Shown: positions 8,295 through 17,294 of the stretch, piece by piece | How positions within the stretch are numbered: position 1 is the stretch's first letter | Layout: each line of letters starts with the position of its first letter | Translations under genes and position numbers: made by a program | The notes under the pieces: generated by a model | What the model was told of the DNA's origin: nothing | What the model saw: only the letters and a program-made list of their open reading frames with translations | Database searches by the model: none | Assembly: GCA_003314535.1 (NCBI GenBank) | Contig: POSG01000009.1 | Coordinates: 41,716 to 105,715 of the forward strand | DNA length: 64,000 nucleotides | Origin: Geobacter sp. | Lineage (GTDB): Bacteria; Desulfobacterota; Desulfuromonadia; Geobacterales; Geobacteraceae | Direction: 5' to 3'

Positions 8295-9491
8295 TTACCT
8301 GGCCGGACCGTTGTCCATTGCCGTCATTTCGTATTCCAGGCTCCCTTTCAAAACACCAAGGTAGCTCTTGTATGACTGGAGGTAACCCTTCAGCTCATCG
8401 TAATAATCAGCCAATTCACGTGAACGGTCCATTTCACGCAATGTGCCGGCCGGGGTCACCCTTGACCGCTTACGGTAAACTTCGTCGATCTTTCTGCCTA
8501 CGCGATCCGACTGGCGCTGGCACTCCCGTGCAAAGGCGCGATAGGCAGCTCCTGCAGCCGCACTGCCTTCGGCAGCACCCGAACCCACGGCAATCGCCGT
8601 TTCCCTGAAAGCTGCAGCCAGGGATCTGCGGAAAGACAGCAGGTCCATTTCGCCACGCCCACGCTCCGCAAGCACCGCATAATGCTTCAGCAATCCTTCA
8701 TCCACGAGCGGAAGGGAGAGGAGCTCATTCTGCACTATGGTCAGATCAGTTCTGGTTCGATCGGCGTGCCTGCGCTTCTCTCCCTTTGCCGGGTTTCCGT
8801 CTTTCAGACCCTTGATGCTTTCCTCGATCCGCGCAAGTCTCTCGTCAAGGGTGCGCACGGAGCTTTCCAGCTCCCTCCGCCTCTCCAGGATACCGGCCAG
8901 CCGCCTTTCTTCCCGGTCATATGCGGCCACGGTGCTTTCCAGCCGCCCCCCCTGATCTTCCTGGGATTTTAAAAGCGCGCCGAAGACCTTCCGCCACCAG
9001 GATTGCTCCGGCAGGTGACCGGTGGAAAGTTCAACCTGGCCCTCTTCCAAATCGGAACGCATCTCGCGCAGCCTGTCCATGTGATCCCGGCAGGATTCCA
9101 GCAGGCCGCGAAGGTCATTTTCCCTGGCAGGAAAATCCAGCAGGGGAACACGGTCAATCTCAGATTCAATGCCCGCGCACTGCCGTTCGGAAACGGCAAG
9201 GGATTCGCCGAGAAAGTCGTCTGCCAGATGCAGCAATCTCTTCTGCCGTTCAAGAGCTCTTTTTTTCCCGGTTTTCCTGCTTTCTTCCCTGGACGCAAGG
9301 ATTCTCCTTGAAGTTGTGTCCACGTATCCCGGTTTCACCTCAGCCCTTGAAGCAGGATGGGGAACAGCATTGGAAAAAGAAGCTTCCGGTGCGCCGAGCC
9401 AAGCAAGACTTATTAAAGCGGCAAGAAAGGGGGCAAGAAGTTTTCTGCGCCGTGTGGCAGAACCGTGATGCAAAAGGCACATTGCTTTCAT
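8295..9491 (-). CDS. Secreted coiled-coil protein of unknown function
   Basis: I do not recognise this 398-residue protein. The start at 9491 is chosen because AGGAG lies just upstream of the ATG; longer versions lack such a site. The N-terminus has arginines followed by a hydrophobic stretch (LLAPFLAALISLAWLG) and small residues, consistent with a signal peptide and export to the periplasm. The rest is almost entirely charged, helical sequence rich in Glu, Arg and Leu with heptad-like spacing, suggesting long coiled coils. Only two cysteines appear in the mature part. It lies immediately before the GspE/PilB relic, so it might once have belonged to a secretion locus; that is speculation. Confidence 0.65.
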   Translation of the reverse strand: MKAMCLLHHGSATRRRKLLAPFLAALISLAWLGAPEASFSNAVPHPASRAEVKPGYVDTTSRRILASREESRKTGKKRALERQKRLLHLADDFLGESLAVSERQCAGIESEIDRVPLLDFPARENDLRGLLESCRDHMDRLREMRSDLEEGQVELSTGHLPEQSWWRKVFGALLKSQEDQGGRLESTVAAYDREERRLAGILERRRELESSVRTLDERLARIEESIKGLKDGNPAKGEKRRHADRTRTDLTIVQNELLSLPLVDEGLLKHYAVLAERGRGEMDLLSFRRSLAAAFRETAIAVGSGAAEGSAAAGAAYRAFARECQRQSDRVGRKIDEVYRKRSRVTPAGTLREMDRSRELADYYDELKGYLQSYKSYLGVLKGSLEYEMTAMDNGPAR

Positions 9492-9637
9492 AATCCTCTC
9501 CTTGTTTGTTGCAACAATAGAGAATTTTGAGACAGAGGTTTTCGAGGAGGGCATATAAGCGGAAGTATTGCCGCATCTCCATGATTTCTGCGTTCCGGCG
9601 GTTCGTGTCGCTGCATGGAGAGCACGAGTGTCGTGTG

Positions 9638-10708
9638 TCAGGAAATTATTTTCATTCCGTTCTCTTCAGCTGCCAAATCGCTCTCACGCCGCAGATGCAC
9701 AAAGAATATCTTTATCGCACCTGCACAGGGAATCCCCAGCAGGATCCCCCAGAAGCCCATCAATTCACCCATAAGCATCACCATGACGATGGTGACCAGC
9801 GGATTCAGGTCCATGGACTTCTTGAAAACCAGGGGTTTTATGACATAGCCCTCGACGAAATAAATGACAGCGAATGCAGCCATGACCTGGAGAAGCAGCA
9901 TGCCGCTCTGATACTCCGCATAGGCGAAGAAGAGCGGAGGCAGCGTGGCGAGGAGCACGCCGACAAAAGGTATTATGGAGGCGATGCCGGCGAATATGCC
10001 GCAAAATATAGGGTGGTTTATGTTCAGTATCATCATGGCGCCGGAAGAAATGACGGCAACGATGATGGACACTATAACCTGGCCACGGATATATCCCCCT
10101 ATGCTGTCGTTGATATCACGTCCGACAGACAGGATGAAACCGCGCTGGGAAGCCGGGATCCATCGCTTGATACCCTCGAGGGTATCCTTTTTGTAGAAGA
10201 GCATGAAATAAACCAGAACCGGGGCAAGGAGGAGGTTGAACAGGTTCAGAACGATGCTGGAAGCAGCAGCGTAGGCTCCTGCCCCGATCTTGGCGAGTAT
10301 CTTGTCCGCTCCGTTCTGGATGGAATCCACGAGCCAGTCCCATTCGCGGGCCGAGCGGGCCAGGCCGAAGCGTCCTTTGAGTTCCTGAGCCAGCTGGCTG
10401 GCCTTGTGGAAATAGCCCGGCAAGTCCAGAACCAGGGAATTCCAGCCCGAGGAAAGGAGGGGAATCAGAATGGTTACGCAGAAGTAGGAAAACACGGCCA
10501 GCAATGCGTAGAGAACGAGAATTCCCTGCAACCTGCTGGCTTTTCTCCGTTCGAGAAACACTACAAAAGGATCCAGGAGATATGCCAGCACGAAAGAGAG
10601 CAAAAGACAGGACAAGGTATGCTCGGCCGCGTACCCCAGCAGGATGATCGCCGCAATTGCAGCCAGGGTAATCGCGACTCTTAGAATCGATGTATGATTC
10701 CGTTTCAT
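9638..10708 (-). CDS. AI-2E family transporter (PerM/YdiK-like permease)
   Basis: This is an inner-membrane protein of the AI-2 exporter family, which also includes small-molecule and Na+/H+ transporters. With the start at 10708 (ATGAAACGG, GGAAG nine bases upstream) it has 356 residues. It shows the family pattern: two N-terminal membrane helices (about 10-60), a third hydrophobic segment (LYALLAVFSYFCVTILIPLL), a soluble amphipathic middle, then a cluster of helices from about residue 145 onward including ISSGAMMILN and IASIIPFVGVLLA. The C-terminal PLVFKKSMDLNPL block is conserved in the family. The substrate is unknown; the AI-2 label comes from E. coli TqsA and should not be read literally. 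Confidence 0.85.
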   Translation of the reverse strand: MKRNHTSILRVAITLAAIAAIILLGYAAEHTLSCLLLSFVLAYLLDPFVVFLERRKASRLQGILVLYALLAVFSYFCVTILIPLLSSGWNSLVLDLPGYFHKASQLAQELKGRFGLARSAREWDWLVDSIQNGADKILAKIGAGAYAAASSIVLNLFNLLLAPVLVYFMLFYKKDTLEGIKRWIPASQRGFILSVGRDINDSIGGYIRGQVIVSIIVAVISSGAMMILNINHPIFCGIFAGIASIIPFVGVLLATLPPLFFAYAEYQSGMLLLQVMAAFAVIYFVEGYVIKPLVFKKSMDLNPLVTIVMVMLMGELMGFWGILLGIPCAGAIKIFFVHLRRESDLAAEENGMKIIS

Positions 10709-10826
10709 GGCAGTGCTTCCAGGCGCGCATTGCAAGCAAGCGGCTCTCGTCAGACCAGGAAAACCGGCGTTATGTCTCCAGGCTCCGTTTCAGGTCATGG
10801 GATGATTCTGCGCGTGATACTCGAGT

Positions 10827-11264
10827 TCAGCGGGGCTCGTCGGAAAGAAATATGTCGTTCATCTCAAGCCAGTTGCGGATTCTCACCGTGGTCTGTTCGT
10901 CCTTCAGCGCCGCGAGACGGTCCTTTTCTTCAGGGTAGAAGGCAAGAATGTCGTCCAGCTTGCCATAAGGCTGTTTCCCCATGAAGGCGCGCTGCAGGAT
11001 GTTTTTCAGCGAGCCGTTGGTCATCCCCTTGATGAACTCGTATATCAATTGGCGCTCCATGTCATAATCAAGGTCGGGAATCTGAAGGTACCGCTCTTCG
11101 TTCGAATCGATCTCGTCCCAGAAATCATCGTCCTCATAGTCGATGGGGACGGAAAACACTTCTCCGGTCTCCCTGTCCAGGTAATAGACGCTCTCAGGAT
11201 CAGAGTTCTCAAACGCATCCAGCAGATCATCCCAGACTATCTCAACATCACGCATGAATCCCAT
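10827..11264 (-). CDS. UPF0158 family protein
   Basis: This is an acidic 145-residue cytoplasmic protein of the uncharacterised UPF0158 family. The pattern is typical: an N-terminal LLDAFEN helix, the YYLDRETGEVF beta-hairpin near residue 27, a strongly acidic linker, the YLQIPDLD strand, an MERQLIYEFIKG helix and a C-terminal helix ending RIRNWLEMNDI. No enzyme motif or membrane segment is seen. GAGGTG lies about ten bases before the ATG. It is divergent from lpxH with only 69 bases between the starts. The function is unknown. Confidence 0.75.
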   Translation of the reverse strand: MGFMRDVEIVWDDLLDAFENSDPESVYYLDRETGEVFSVPIDYEDDDFWDEIDSNEERYLQIPDLDYDMERQLIYEFIKGMTNGSLKNILQRAFMGKQPYGKLDDILAFYPEEKDRLAALKDEQTTVRIRNWLEMNDIFLSDEPR

Positions 11265-11297
11265 TTACAGCCGCACCTCGATGCTTTCCCGTTGATC

Positions 11298-11326
11298 TTT
11301 ACCTTTCGGCGCATTTCCGTTATAGT
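11298..11326 (+). promoter_or_regulatory. Putative sigma-70 promoter of lpxH
   Basis: TTTACC and TATAGT are separated by 17 bases. The -10 box ends only seven bases before the lpxH ATG, so transcription would begin at or next to the start codon. Confidence 0.55.
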
Positions 11327-11333
11327 TAGCCCC

Positions 11334-12056
11334 ATGCGAAGGGTTTTCATTGCAGATGCTCATCTTGTCAATCCGGAAGACCACAATTACGGACTGCTGC
11401 TCGATTTCCTCTCCGGCCTGCGGGGAAACACCAAAACCCTTTACATCCTGGGTGATCTTTTCGAGTTCTGGATCGGCTTTGGCCAATCCTGCTTTCCACA
11501 CTACCGACCTGTTCTCGAACAATTGGAAAAACTGGCTTCAAACGGAACCGACATCGTGTATTTCGAAGGAAACCACGATTTCCATCTCGGAAGTTACTTC
11601 ACTGCGACCCTGGGAGCAACGGTTTATCCCTCCCCCGCCACACTGGCCATTGACGGCAGGCGAATCCATATCTGCCACGGTGACCAGATCAACACGAAAG
11701 ACATCGGAAGCCGCATCATGCGACTTTTCCTGCACAGCAGGTTCAGCAGGCTGCTGATCCCCGTATTCCCTTCCCAGCTTGCATTCCTGGCAGCGCGCCA
11801 CATGTCCCGCGCCAGCAAGCGAAAACACGGGGAAAGAAATTCCAGGTGTGATTACAGGTCCTTGCTCGAGAGCTATGCCGACAGGCGATTCAGGGAAGGG
11901 TGCGATGCGGTTGTCACGGCACATTTCCATCTGCCCTTCGTTTCCAGGAGGGAAAACGGCGGGGAGAAAACTCTCCTCTCGGTGGGAGACTGGATTTCGC
12001 AGTTTTCATACGGCGAGTTGAATGACGGATCTCTGTCACTGCATCGCTACCGATGA
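11334..12056 (+). CDS. lpxH: UDP-2,3-diacylglucosamine diphosphatase
   Basis: This peripheral membrane metallophosphoesterase removes UMP from UDP-2,3-diacylglucosamine to give lipid X in lipid A synthesis. The metal ligands follow in order: DAH near residue 8, GDLFEFW near residue 42, GNHD near 79, HGDQ near 114 and AHFHLPF near 195. The 240 residues equal the length of E. coli LpxH. The start at 11334 is chosen because MRRVFIADAHL is where the family begins; the longer open frame upstream overlaps the divergent UPF0158 gene. No Shine-Dalgarno sequence is visible. Its presence supports a gram-negative outer membrane. The gene is monocistronic and converges on the next one. Confidence 0.88.
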   Translation: MRRVFIADAHLVNPEDHNYGLLLDFLSGLRGNTKTLYILGDLFEFWIGFGQSCFPHYRPVLEQLEKLASNGTDIVYFEGNHDFHLGSYFTATLGATVYPSPATLAIDGRRIHICHGDQINTKDIGSRIMRLFLHSRFSRLLIPVFPSQLAFLAARHMSRASKRKHGERNSRCDYRSLLESYADRRFREGCDAVVTAHFHLPFVSRRENGGEKTLLSVGDWISQFSYGELNDGSLSLHRYR

Positions 12057-12088
12057 AGGCTCCCGCCGGCAACATGCCCATGTCGCCA

Positions 12089-12328
12089 CTATTTCATCCC
12101 GAACAGTTCAAGATATTTCTCGACCCTCTCTCCCAGCGTAGGCGCTGAAATCATCTCGCATATCTCGTCAGGAAGATAGCCCCTGCAGACACCCGGCCTC
12201 TTGTCATATATGGAGCATCGCAACTCGCTGTCGAGATGGGGGCATGGCGCTCTCAAGGGCTTCCCCAGAGCGGCTATGTCCGGCGCCGTGCAGCAGGTTC
12301 CGCATGAACGGCACGTTCTGTCGACCAT
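12089..12328 (-). CDS. Cysteine-cluster (YkgJ-type) small protein
   Basis: This is a 79-residue protein with the zinc/iron-chelating cysteine cluster of the YkgJ family. It opens with CRSCGTCC at about residues 6-13, then CPHL, CSIYDKRPGVCRGY and EIC, giving eight cysteines in total, consistent with binding a metal or Fe-S centre. The role of the family is poorly defined. It sits 55 bases downstream of the penicillin-binding-protein gene on the same strand and may be its operon partner. It converges on lpxH. Confidence 0.78.
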   Translation of the reverse strand: MVDRTCRSCGTCCTAPDIAALGKPLRAPCPHLDSELRCSIYDKRPGVCRGYLPDEICEMISAPTLGERVEKYLELFGMK

Positions 12329-12383
12329 GTCATGCCTTACTGACCCAGAAGGAATTGTGAAAACCTGTCCGGGTTCCGGTCAG

Positions 12384-13781
12384 CTACCGTATTGTGCTCC
12401 TCGCGGGCCCCATCGCCTGGCGTCGCCCCGCTTCCTCGGCAAAGAACAGCTCCAATGCATGCTCGCCCAGATGCGCTGCCTTTATTTTCCAGCGGTCCTG
12501 GTTGATAACCAGTGCGACGATGGCGATCTTCGGGTCTTCCACAGGGGCATATGCTGCAAACCAGGTGTACCTTCCCTCCGGCTCCTTCCCGTCGATGGAG
12601 CCAGTCTTTGCAGCTATGTTGACCGACGCCAGCTTGGGACGGCCGCGGCGGTCATGGAATGCCTTTCGTGAAGTCCCGCTGGTGACCGTTGTCAGCAGCA
12701 TCCTGGTCAACTGGCTTGCTGTTTCCTGGGTAACAAGCCTCCGGATGCTGGTGGGCTTCTCAGCGAACAACAGGTTATTGTCACTGTCCCTGATCTCCTG
12801 AGCGAGAATCGGCGCCATCATGGTGCCATGATTCGCAAGGGCTGCCATCATCACAGCAGCGTGCAGGGGCGATATCTTGACTTCACGCCCCAAACCGGCG
12901 CCCATGAGCTTCAGCTCCAGGTCATCCTGCGGCGTGTTGGCGCGACTGGGCTGCACCTGCGTTCCGGGAAAGAGCGTCTGGTTGAAACCGAATCGCTGCG
13001 CGTAGTTCATTATGTTTTCCCTGCCAACGACATCACTGGCAAGCCTGCCGAAAACCGGGTTTATTGATTTTCCCATTGCCTGTGCAAGCTGCATCTGCTG
13101 CCCTGATTGTCCGGGTTTGACATCCCACGCCCTTGGGTTTTCCGAATACGAGTAGCCGCGAAACGCAAACATCGTTTCGGGTTCGACCTGCTTTTGCTCC
13201 AAAGCTGCCGAGGCGGTTATGATCTTGAACAGGGAGGCCATGGGGTAGAGCCTGAAGCAAGACATGCCGTCCCAGGCGGGATCCATGGTCGAATATCCCG
13301 TCAAGGCCAGTACACGGCCGGTTTTTGGCTCGATAGCGACGAAAGCGCCATAGGGTACCTGCATTTCAGTCATGTAGTTGAAAATATTTTCCTGCAAGTT
13401 CGGATCTATGGTGAAATACATCGAGATGCCATCGGGCGACGATGCCGCAAGCCTGTTTCCCTCCTGCTTGGTGGAACCGCGCAAATGCTCAGCCGCAAGC
13501 CTGAATGACTGGTAGTTGTCATATGCATGTGCAGAAACGCCGGTCTTCACTGCATGGTGTTTTTTCAGCTGAAACAGCTTCGGAGTCGTCACCTTGATGA
13601 GTGAAGCCAGGGGATACGCGGCAAGCAAAAGCGCAATTGCAGGAAGCAGGACACGGAGCCGCGATTTGCGCTCTTTGGTTTCTTTCAGCGCATTGAAAGT
13701 ATTGCCAGATGACCGTGCCTTGAGCCATGTGGGTAACGATAACAGTTTTTTCTTTTTTACCAAATGTTTGAGATCTTGCAT
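12384..13781 (-). CDS. Penicillin-binding protein, transpeptidase domain only
   Basis: This inner-membrane D,D-transpeptidase would cross-link peptidoglycan in the periplasm. The 465 residues comprise a basic cytoplasmic tail (about 1-45), one membrane anchor (VLLPAIALLLAAYPLASLI), a short linker, and a transpeptidase domain. The three active-site motifs are intact: SLFK in YPMASLFKI, SIN in GKSINP and KTG in AAKTGSIDG. There is no glycosyltransferase domain and the usual N-terminal dimerisation module of class B enzymes is nearly absent, so it is shorter than FtsI or PBP2. A good promoter precedes it. It is separated from the ribosomal block by that block's terminator. Confidence 0.85.
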   Translation of the reverse strand: MQDLKHLVKKKKLLSLPTWLKARSSGNTFNALKETKERKSRLRVLLPAIALLLAAYPLASLIKVTTPKLFQLKKHHAVKTGVSAHAYDNYQSFRLAAEHLRGSTKQEGNRLAASSPDGISMYFTIDPNLQENIFNYMTEMQVPYGAFVAIEPKTGRVLALTGYSTMDPAWDGMSCFRLYPMASLFKIITASAALEQKQVEPETMFAFRGYSYSENPRAWDVKPGQSGQQMQLAQAMGKSINPVFGRLASDVVGRENIMNYAQRFGFNQTLFPGTQVQPSRANTPQDDLELKLMGAGLGREVKISPLHAAVMMAALANHGTMMAPILAQEIRDSDNNLLFAEKPTSIRRLVTQETASQLTRMLLTTVTSGTSRKAFHDRRGRPKLASVNIAAKTGSIDGKEPEGRYTWFAAYAPVEDPKIAIVALVINQDRWKIKAAHLGEHALELFFAEEAGRRQAMGPARSTIR

Positions 13782-13855
13782 GGATTGGTCATATTCTGCA
13801 GAAGTTGAGGATTTCAGAATGTCTAATGGAAACAGGGCATTGAATTAATTTGGCC

Positions 13856-13884
13856 ACTATAAGCTACTTGCCCCTGTTTGTCAA
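13856..13884 (-). promoter_or_regulatory. Sigma-70 promoter of the penicillin-binding-protein gene
   Basis: TTGACA and TATAGT are separated by exactly 17 bases on the minus strand. The predicted start lies near 13849, about 70 bases before the ATG at 13781. This is one of the best sigma-70 promoter matches in the window. Confidence 0.75.
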
Positions 13885-13961
13885 CGACGGCAGGTTGTTC
13901 GTGACAGTCAAGCGCGAAGCATCCTGACCAGGCTATAGTCCTTTCAGAAAAACATAGCGGC

Positions 13962-13998
13962 AAAAAAAAAGACAGGCAATAAGCATCACCTGTCTTCT
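13962..13998 (-). terminator. Rho-independent terminator ending the ribosomal block
   Basis: On the minus strand the stem AGACAGG/CCTGTCT with a 12-base loop is followed by a run of nine T. It lies about 45 bases after the rplQ stop and is a textbook intrinsic terminator. Confidence 0.88.
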
Positions 13999-14041
13999 TC
14001 CATATGTGCACCCAGGGGCAAGAGCATCTCTTCCTGGTTCG

Positions 14042-14551
14042 CTATTCCTTTTCTGCTACGGCTTCTTCAGCCCCGGCCGCTTCCGCTGCAGGGGACTCCT
14101 GAGTCGCAACCGCTTCAGCCGGTGCTTCGACAGGCTTTGCCGCTGCCTTCGCTGGCGCGCTCTTGCCGGGTTTCTTTGCAGTCTTTGTTTTCATTTCTTC
14201 TTCTACCAGCTCTATGAGGGACATCTCCGCAGTGTCTCCCGGACGGATACCCAATTTCACTATGCGGGTATAGCCGCCGGGTCGCTCCTTGAAGCGCGGG
14301 GCGATAACCGAGAACAGCTTGGTAACCGTCTGCTTGTCGCGGATGTAGGATGCAGCCTGCCTTACAGCATGGAGGTCGCCCTGTTTTCCAAGGGTGATCA
14401 TCTTTTCGGCTATCGGACGCAGTTCCTTGGCTTTGGCGTCTGTGGTAACGATTTTTTCATGGGTCAGGAAAGATGTCACCATATTGCGAAACATCGCAAT
14501 GCGGTGGCTGGTAGTCCTCCCCAGTCTTCTTCCGGATTTACTGTGGCGCAT
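14042..14551 (-). CDS. rplQ: 50S ribosomal protein L17
   Basis: L17 is a large-subunit protein located near the exit of the peptide tunnel. The start at 14551 ([12 protein letters not shown]) is preceded by AAGGA; an in-frame ATG nine codons earlier lies upstream of that site. The first 115 residues are typical L17. The remaining 50 or so form a low-complexity Ala/Glu/Pro/Lys tail (for example [15 protein letters not shown]), making the 169-residue protein longer than most. It is the last gene of the alpha operon and is followed by the terminator. Confidence 0.95.
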   Translation of the reverse strand: MRHSKSGRRLGRTTSHRIAMFRNMVTSFLTHEKIVTTDAKAKELRPIAEKMITLGKQGDLHAVRQAASYIRDKQTVTKLFSVIAPRFKERPGGYTRIVKLGIRPGDTAEMSLIELVEEEMKTKTAKKPGKSAPAKAAAKPVEAPAEAVATQESPAAEAAGAEEAVAEKE

Positions 14552-14586
14552 GGTACGTTTCCTTTCTATATCTCGCAACGCGACAT

Positions 14587-15609
14587 TTATTCTTCTTCCT
14601 GACGCTCGCCGCGAATTCTGCGAAGTATTTCTGGATCGGGGAAATTGTCCAGGTTCATTCCCAGGGTAAGCCCCATGTCCGCCAGAACATCCTTGATCTC
14701 GTTAAGTGATTTGCGGCCAAAATTCTGTGTCTTCAGCATTTCTGCCTCGGATCGTGAAACGAGCTCCCCTATCAGCTTTATTCCGGCGTTTTTCAGACAG
14801 TTTGCAGAGCGAACCGACAGCTCAAGCTCGTCAACCGCGCGATAAAGATTCTCGTTTATTCTATCGCGGTCCTCTTCCGGCTCGATCGCTTCCACCTCCT
14901 CGGCTTCCTCGTCGAAATTGATGAATATGGTGAGTTGATCCTTTATGATTTTCGCCGCAAAGGCAAGAGCGTCATCGGGCTTGACGCTTCCATCAGTCCA
15001 TAGTTCGATGGTAAGCTTGTCATAGTCGGTCATCTGCCCTACACGGGCGTTCGAAACTCCGAAATTCACCTTTTGAATCGGCGAAAAAATGGAATCTATG
15101 GGAATCGTTCCAACCGGAGCCTTTTCGTCGCGGTTCCTGTCGGCCGGCACATAGCCCTTGCCGATCTTGACCACCATTTCCATCTCCAGGTTTGCGTCCT
15201 TGGAGCAGGTCGCTATGTGGTGCTCGGGATTCAGAATCTCGACGTTGGGATCGGTCAGAATGTCGCGTGCATGGATAACGCCTTCACCTTTGTGAACGAT
15301 TCGTACAATCCGCTGCTCATTTCCGTGCATCTTCAACCGGACGCCCTTGAGATTGAGTATGATGTCGGTCACGTCCTCGGTCACACCGGGAATTGCGGAA
15401 AATTCGTGAAGAACCCCCTTGATCCTTACCGAGCAGATGGCTGCCCCCTGAAGGGAAGAAAGAAGCACGCGCCTCAGCGAATTGCCGAGGGTGGTTCCGA
15501 AACCCCGCTCGAAAGGTTCAGCGTAGAACTTGCCATATGTACTGGAAAGCGTTTCTGCTTCAACCTGCACCTTTTTCGGTTTTATCAGGTCACGCCAATT
15601 TTTATACAT
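14587..15609 (-). CDS. rpoA: DNA-directed RNA polymerase alpha subunit
   Basis: This is the 340-residue subunit that dimerises to nucleate RNA polymerase and contacts activators and UP elements. The N-terminal assembly domain (about 1-230) contains [19 protein letters not shown] near residue 33. An acidic linker ([16 protein letters not shown]) leads to the C-terminal DNA-binding domain (about 255-325) with [22 protein letters not shown] precedes the ATG. It lies between rpsD and rplQ, as in most bacteria. Confidence 0.97.
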   Translation of the reverse strand: MYKNWRDLIKPKKVQVEAETLSSTYGKFYAEPFERGFGTTLGNSLRRVLLSSLQGAAICSVRIKGVLHEFSAIPGVTEDVTDIILNLKGVRLKMHGNEQRIVRIVHKGEGVIHARDILTDPNVEILNPEHHIATCSKDANLEMEMVVKIGKGYVPADRNRDEKAPVGTIPIDSIFSPIQKVNFGVSNARVGQMTDYDKLTIELWTDGSVKPDDALAFAAKIIKDQLTIFINFDEEAEEVEAIEPEEDRDRINENLYRAVDELELSVRSANCLKNAGIKLIGELVSRSEAEMLKTQNFGRKSLNEIKDVLADMGLTLGMNLDNFPDPEILRRIRGERQEEE

Positions 15610-15642
15610 CTATTTCCTCCAGGAAGCATGTTAACCAGGGGT

Positions 15643-16269
15643 TTACTTGGAATAAAGTTCGACTATGAGCTGTTCCTGGATCGGTGTCGTTATGTCTTCC
15701 CTCGTAATGAGCGACTTCACCTTTCCGCAGAAACCGTCCTTATCCAGTTCAAGCCACTGGGGAATGCCCCGCCTTACAACCGCCTCGAGAGACTCGATTA
15801 TTGAGCCGACCGCCCGGCTCTTTTCGCGCAGGGTGACGGTGTCGCCTACCTTGACCTGATAAGACGGTATATCGACTCTCCTGCCGTTCACATCGAAATG
15901 TCCCTGCCTGACCAGCATTCGCGCCTGCGTGCGCGAGGAGGCAAAGCCGAGCCTGTAGACGATATTGTCAAGCCTGCGCTCAAGGAGGAAAAGAAGATTT
16001 TCACCCGTTACCCCCTTCATGCGCTCGGCCTTTTCAAAATAGCCGCGGAACTGCTTTTCCAGAATTCCGTAAATCCTTCTGACCTTTTGTTTCTCGCGAA
16101 GCTGAATTCCGTAAGGCGAAACCTTCACGCGCGACTGGCCGTGCTGGCCCGGCGCATAATTGCGCCGCTTGATTGCGCACTTGTCGGTAAAACAGCGCTC
16201 ACCTTTCAGAAACAGTTCAATATTTTCACGTCTGCAAAGCCTGCAGCAGGGACCAGTATATCTAGCCAA
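15643..16269 (-). CDS. rpsD: 30S ribosomal protein S4
   Basis: S4 is a primary 16S rRNA-binding protein that starts 30S assembly and is often the repressor of the alpha operon. The 208 residues include the S4 RNA-binding fold ([15 protein letters not shown] onward). The N-terminus keeps four cysteines (CCRLC, CFTDKC), so this is the zinc-binding form. The start codon is TTG, preceded by AGGAGG. Confidence 0.97.
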   Translation of the reverse strand: MARYTGPCCRLCRRENIELFLKGERCFTDKCAIKRRNYAPGQHGQSRVKVSPYGIQLREKQKVRRIYGILEKQFRGYFEKAERMKGVTGENLLFLLERRLDNIVYRLGFASSRTQARMLVRQGHFDVNGRRVDIPSYQVKVGDTVTLREKSRAVGSIIESLEAVVRRGIPQWLELDKDGFCGKVKSLITREDITTPIQEQLIVELYSK

Positions 16270-16297
16270 GGAAAACCTCCTTCATCGGTATCCGAGA

Positions 16298-16693
16298 TTA
16301 AACTCTTCTTCTTTTGGGCGGGCGACAACCGTTGTGCGGGATCGGGGTAACGTCACGAATGAAGCTGATGGCAAACCCGGCAGCCTGTAACGCCCTGAGT
16401 GCCGATTCACGACCGGATCCGGGGCCCTTAACATAGACCTCTATATTCCTCACGCCATGCTCCTGGGCCTTTTTGGCAGCATCTTCAGCTGCGATCTGGG
16501 CCGCAAACGGCGTACTCTTTCTCGATCCCTTGAAGCCTTTGCTCCCGGAACTGGACCAAGCCAGAACGTTTCCGTTCTGATCAGAGATCGTGATCATGGT
16601 ATTGTTAAACGTGGCCTGAATGTGGGCAACTCCGTTAGGAATATGCTTCTTTTCTTTTTTCTTTCGCACAACTTTTCGCGCCGGGTTAGCCAT
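16298..16693 (-). CDS. rpsK: 30S ribosomal protein S11
   Basis: S11 is a platform protein of the small subunit that helps form the mRNA exit region. The 131 residues show the family blocks [16 protein letters not shown] and [16 protein letters not shown] at the C-terminus. It lies between rpsM and rpsD in the alpha operon, with gaps of 22 and 28 bases. Confidence 0.97.
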   Translation of the reverse strand: MANPARKVVRKKKEKKHIPNGVAHIQATFNNTMITISDQNGNVLAWSSSGSKGFKGSRKSTPFAAQIAAEDAAKKAQEHGVRNIEVYVKGPGSGRESALRALQAAGFAISFIRDVTPIPHNGCRPPKRRRV

Positions 16694-16715
16694 TATTCCT
16701 CCAGATACTTAAGTG

Positions 16716-17084
16716 CTATTTCTTTTTACCTGCAACCGTTCTTGCCGGGCCTTTCCTGGTCCTGGCATTAGTCTTGGTCCTCTGCCCGTTGACAGGGAGA
16801 CCTTTTCTGTGCCTCAACCCGCGGTAGCAGCCGAGATCCATGAGACGCTTTATATTCATGGAAATTTCACGGCGGAGGTCACCTTCCACCTTGAAATTCT
16901 TGTCGATAGTCTCACGTATGCTGGCGACCTCCGGTTCGGTCAGGTTATCGGTTTTCGTATTTATATCAACACCGCAATCCGCCAGAATCTTCTTGGCGGA
17001 AGACCTTCCTATACCGTAAATATAGGTGAGAGCGATCTCGATTCTCTTGTTCTTTGGTAAATCAATGCCGGATATACGTGCCAA
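16716..17084 (-). CDS. rpsM: 30S ribosomal protein S13
   Basis: S13 is a head protein of the small subunit that bridges to L5 and contacts the P-site tRNA. The 122 residues begin [14 protein letters not shown] and include [11 protein letters not shown] and the basic C-terminal tail that reaches the decoding region. The start codon is TTG, with GGAGGAG upstream. It is first of the alpha-operon proteins after rpmJ. Confidence 0.97.
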   Translation of the reverse strand: MARISGIDLPKNKRIEIALTYIYGIGRSSAKKILADCGVDINTKTDNLTEPEVASIRETIDKNFKVEGDLRREISMNIKRLMDLGCYRGLRHRKGLPVNGQRTKTNARTRKGPARTVAGKKK

Positions 17085-17108
17085 AGCCCACTCCTCCTCG
17101 TTATCCTT

Positions 17109-17222
17109 TTACCCCTGCTTCTGGGTATGTTTGGGAATCTCACAGATTATTCTAACGGTGCGCTTGCGACGTATGATCTTGCATTTGTCGCACATCTTCT
17201 TCACTGAAGCCCTTACTTTCAT
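17109..17222 (-). CDS. rpmJ: 50S ribosomal protein L36
   Basis: L36 is the smallest large-subunit protein, a zinc-ribbon of 37 residues. The sequence starts [20 protein letters not shown] and ends IPKHTQKQG, with three cysteines and a histidine as metal ligands (CDKC, CEIPKH). This is the zinc-binding form. It sits 24 bases upstream of rpsM and 72 bases downstream of map. There is no room for infA between map and this gene. Confidence 0.96.
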   Translation of the reverse strand: MKVRASVKKMCDKCKIIRRKRTVRIICEIPKHTQKQG

Positions 17223-17294
17223 TGGATGACCTCTCAATAATGAACTGATCTTTTATAAATGGAACCGGGCTGACGCAATCATTGTCACTTGGCG

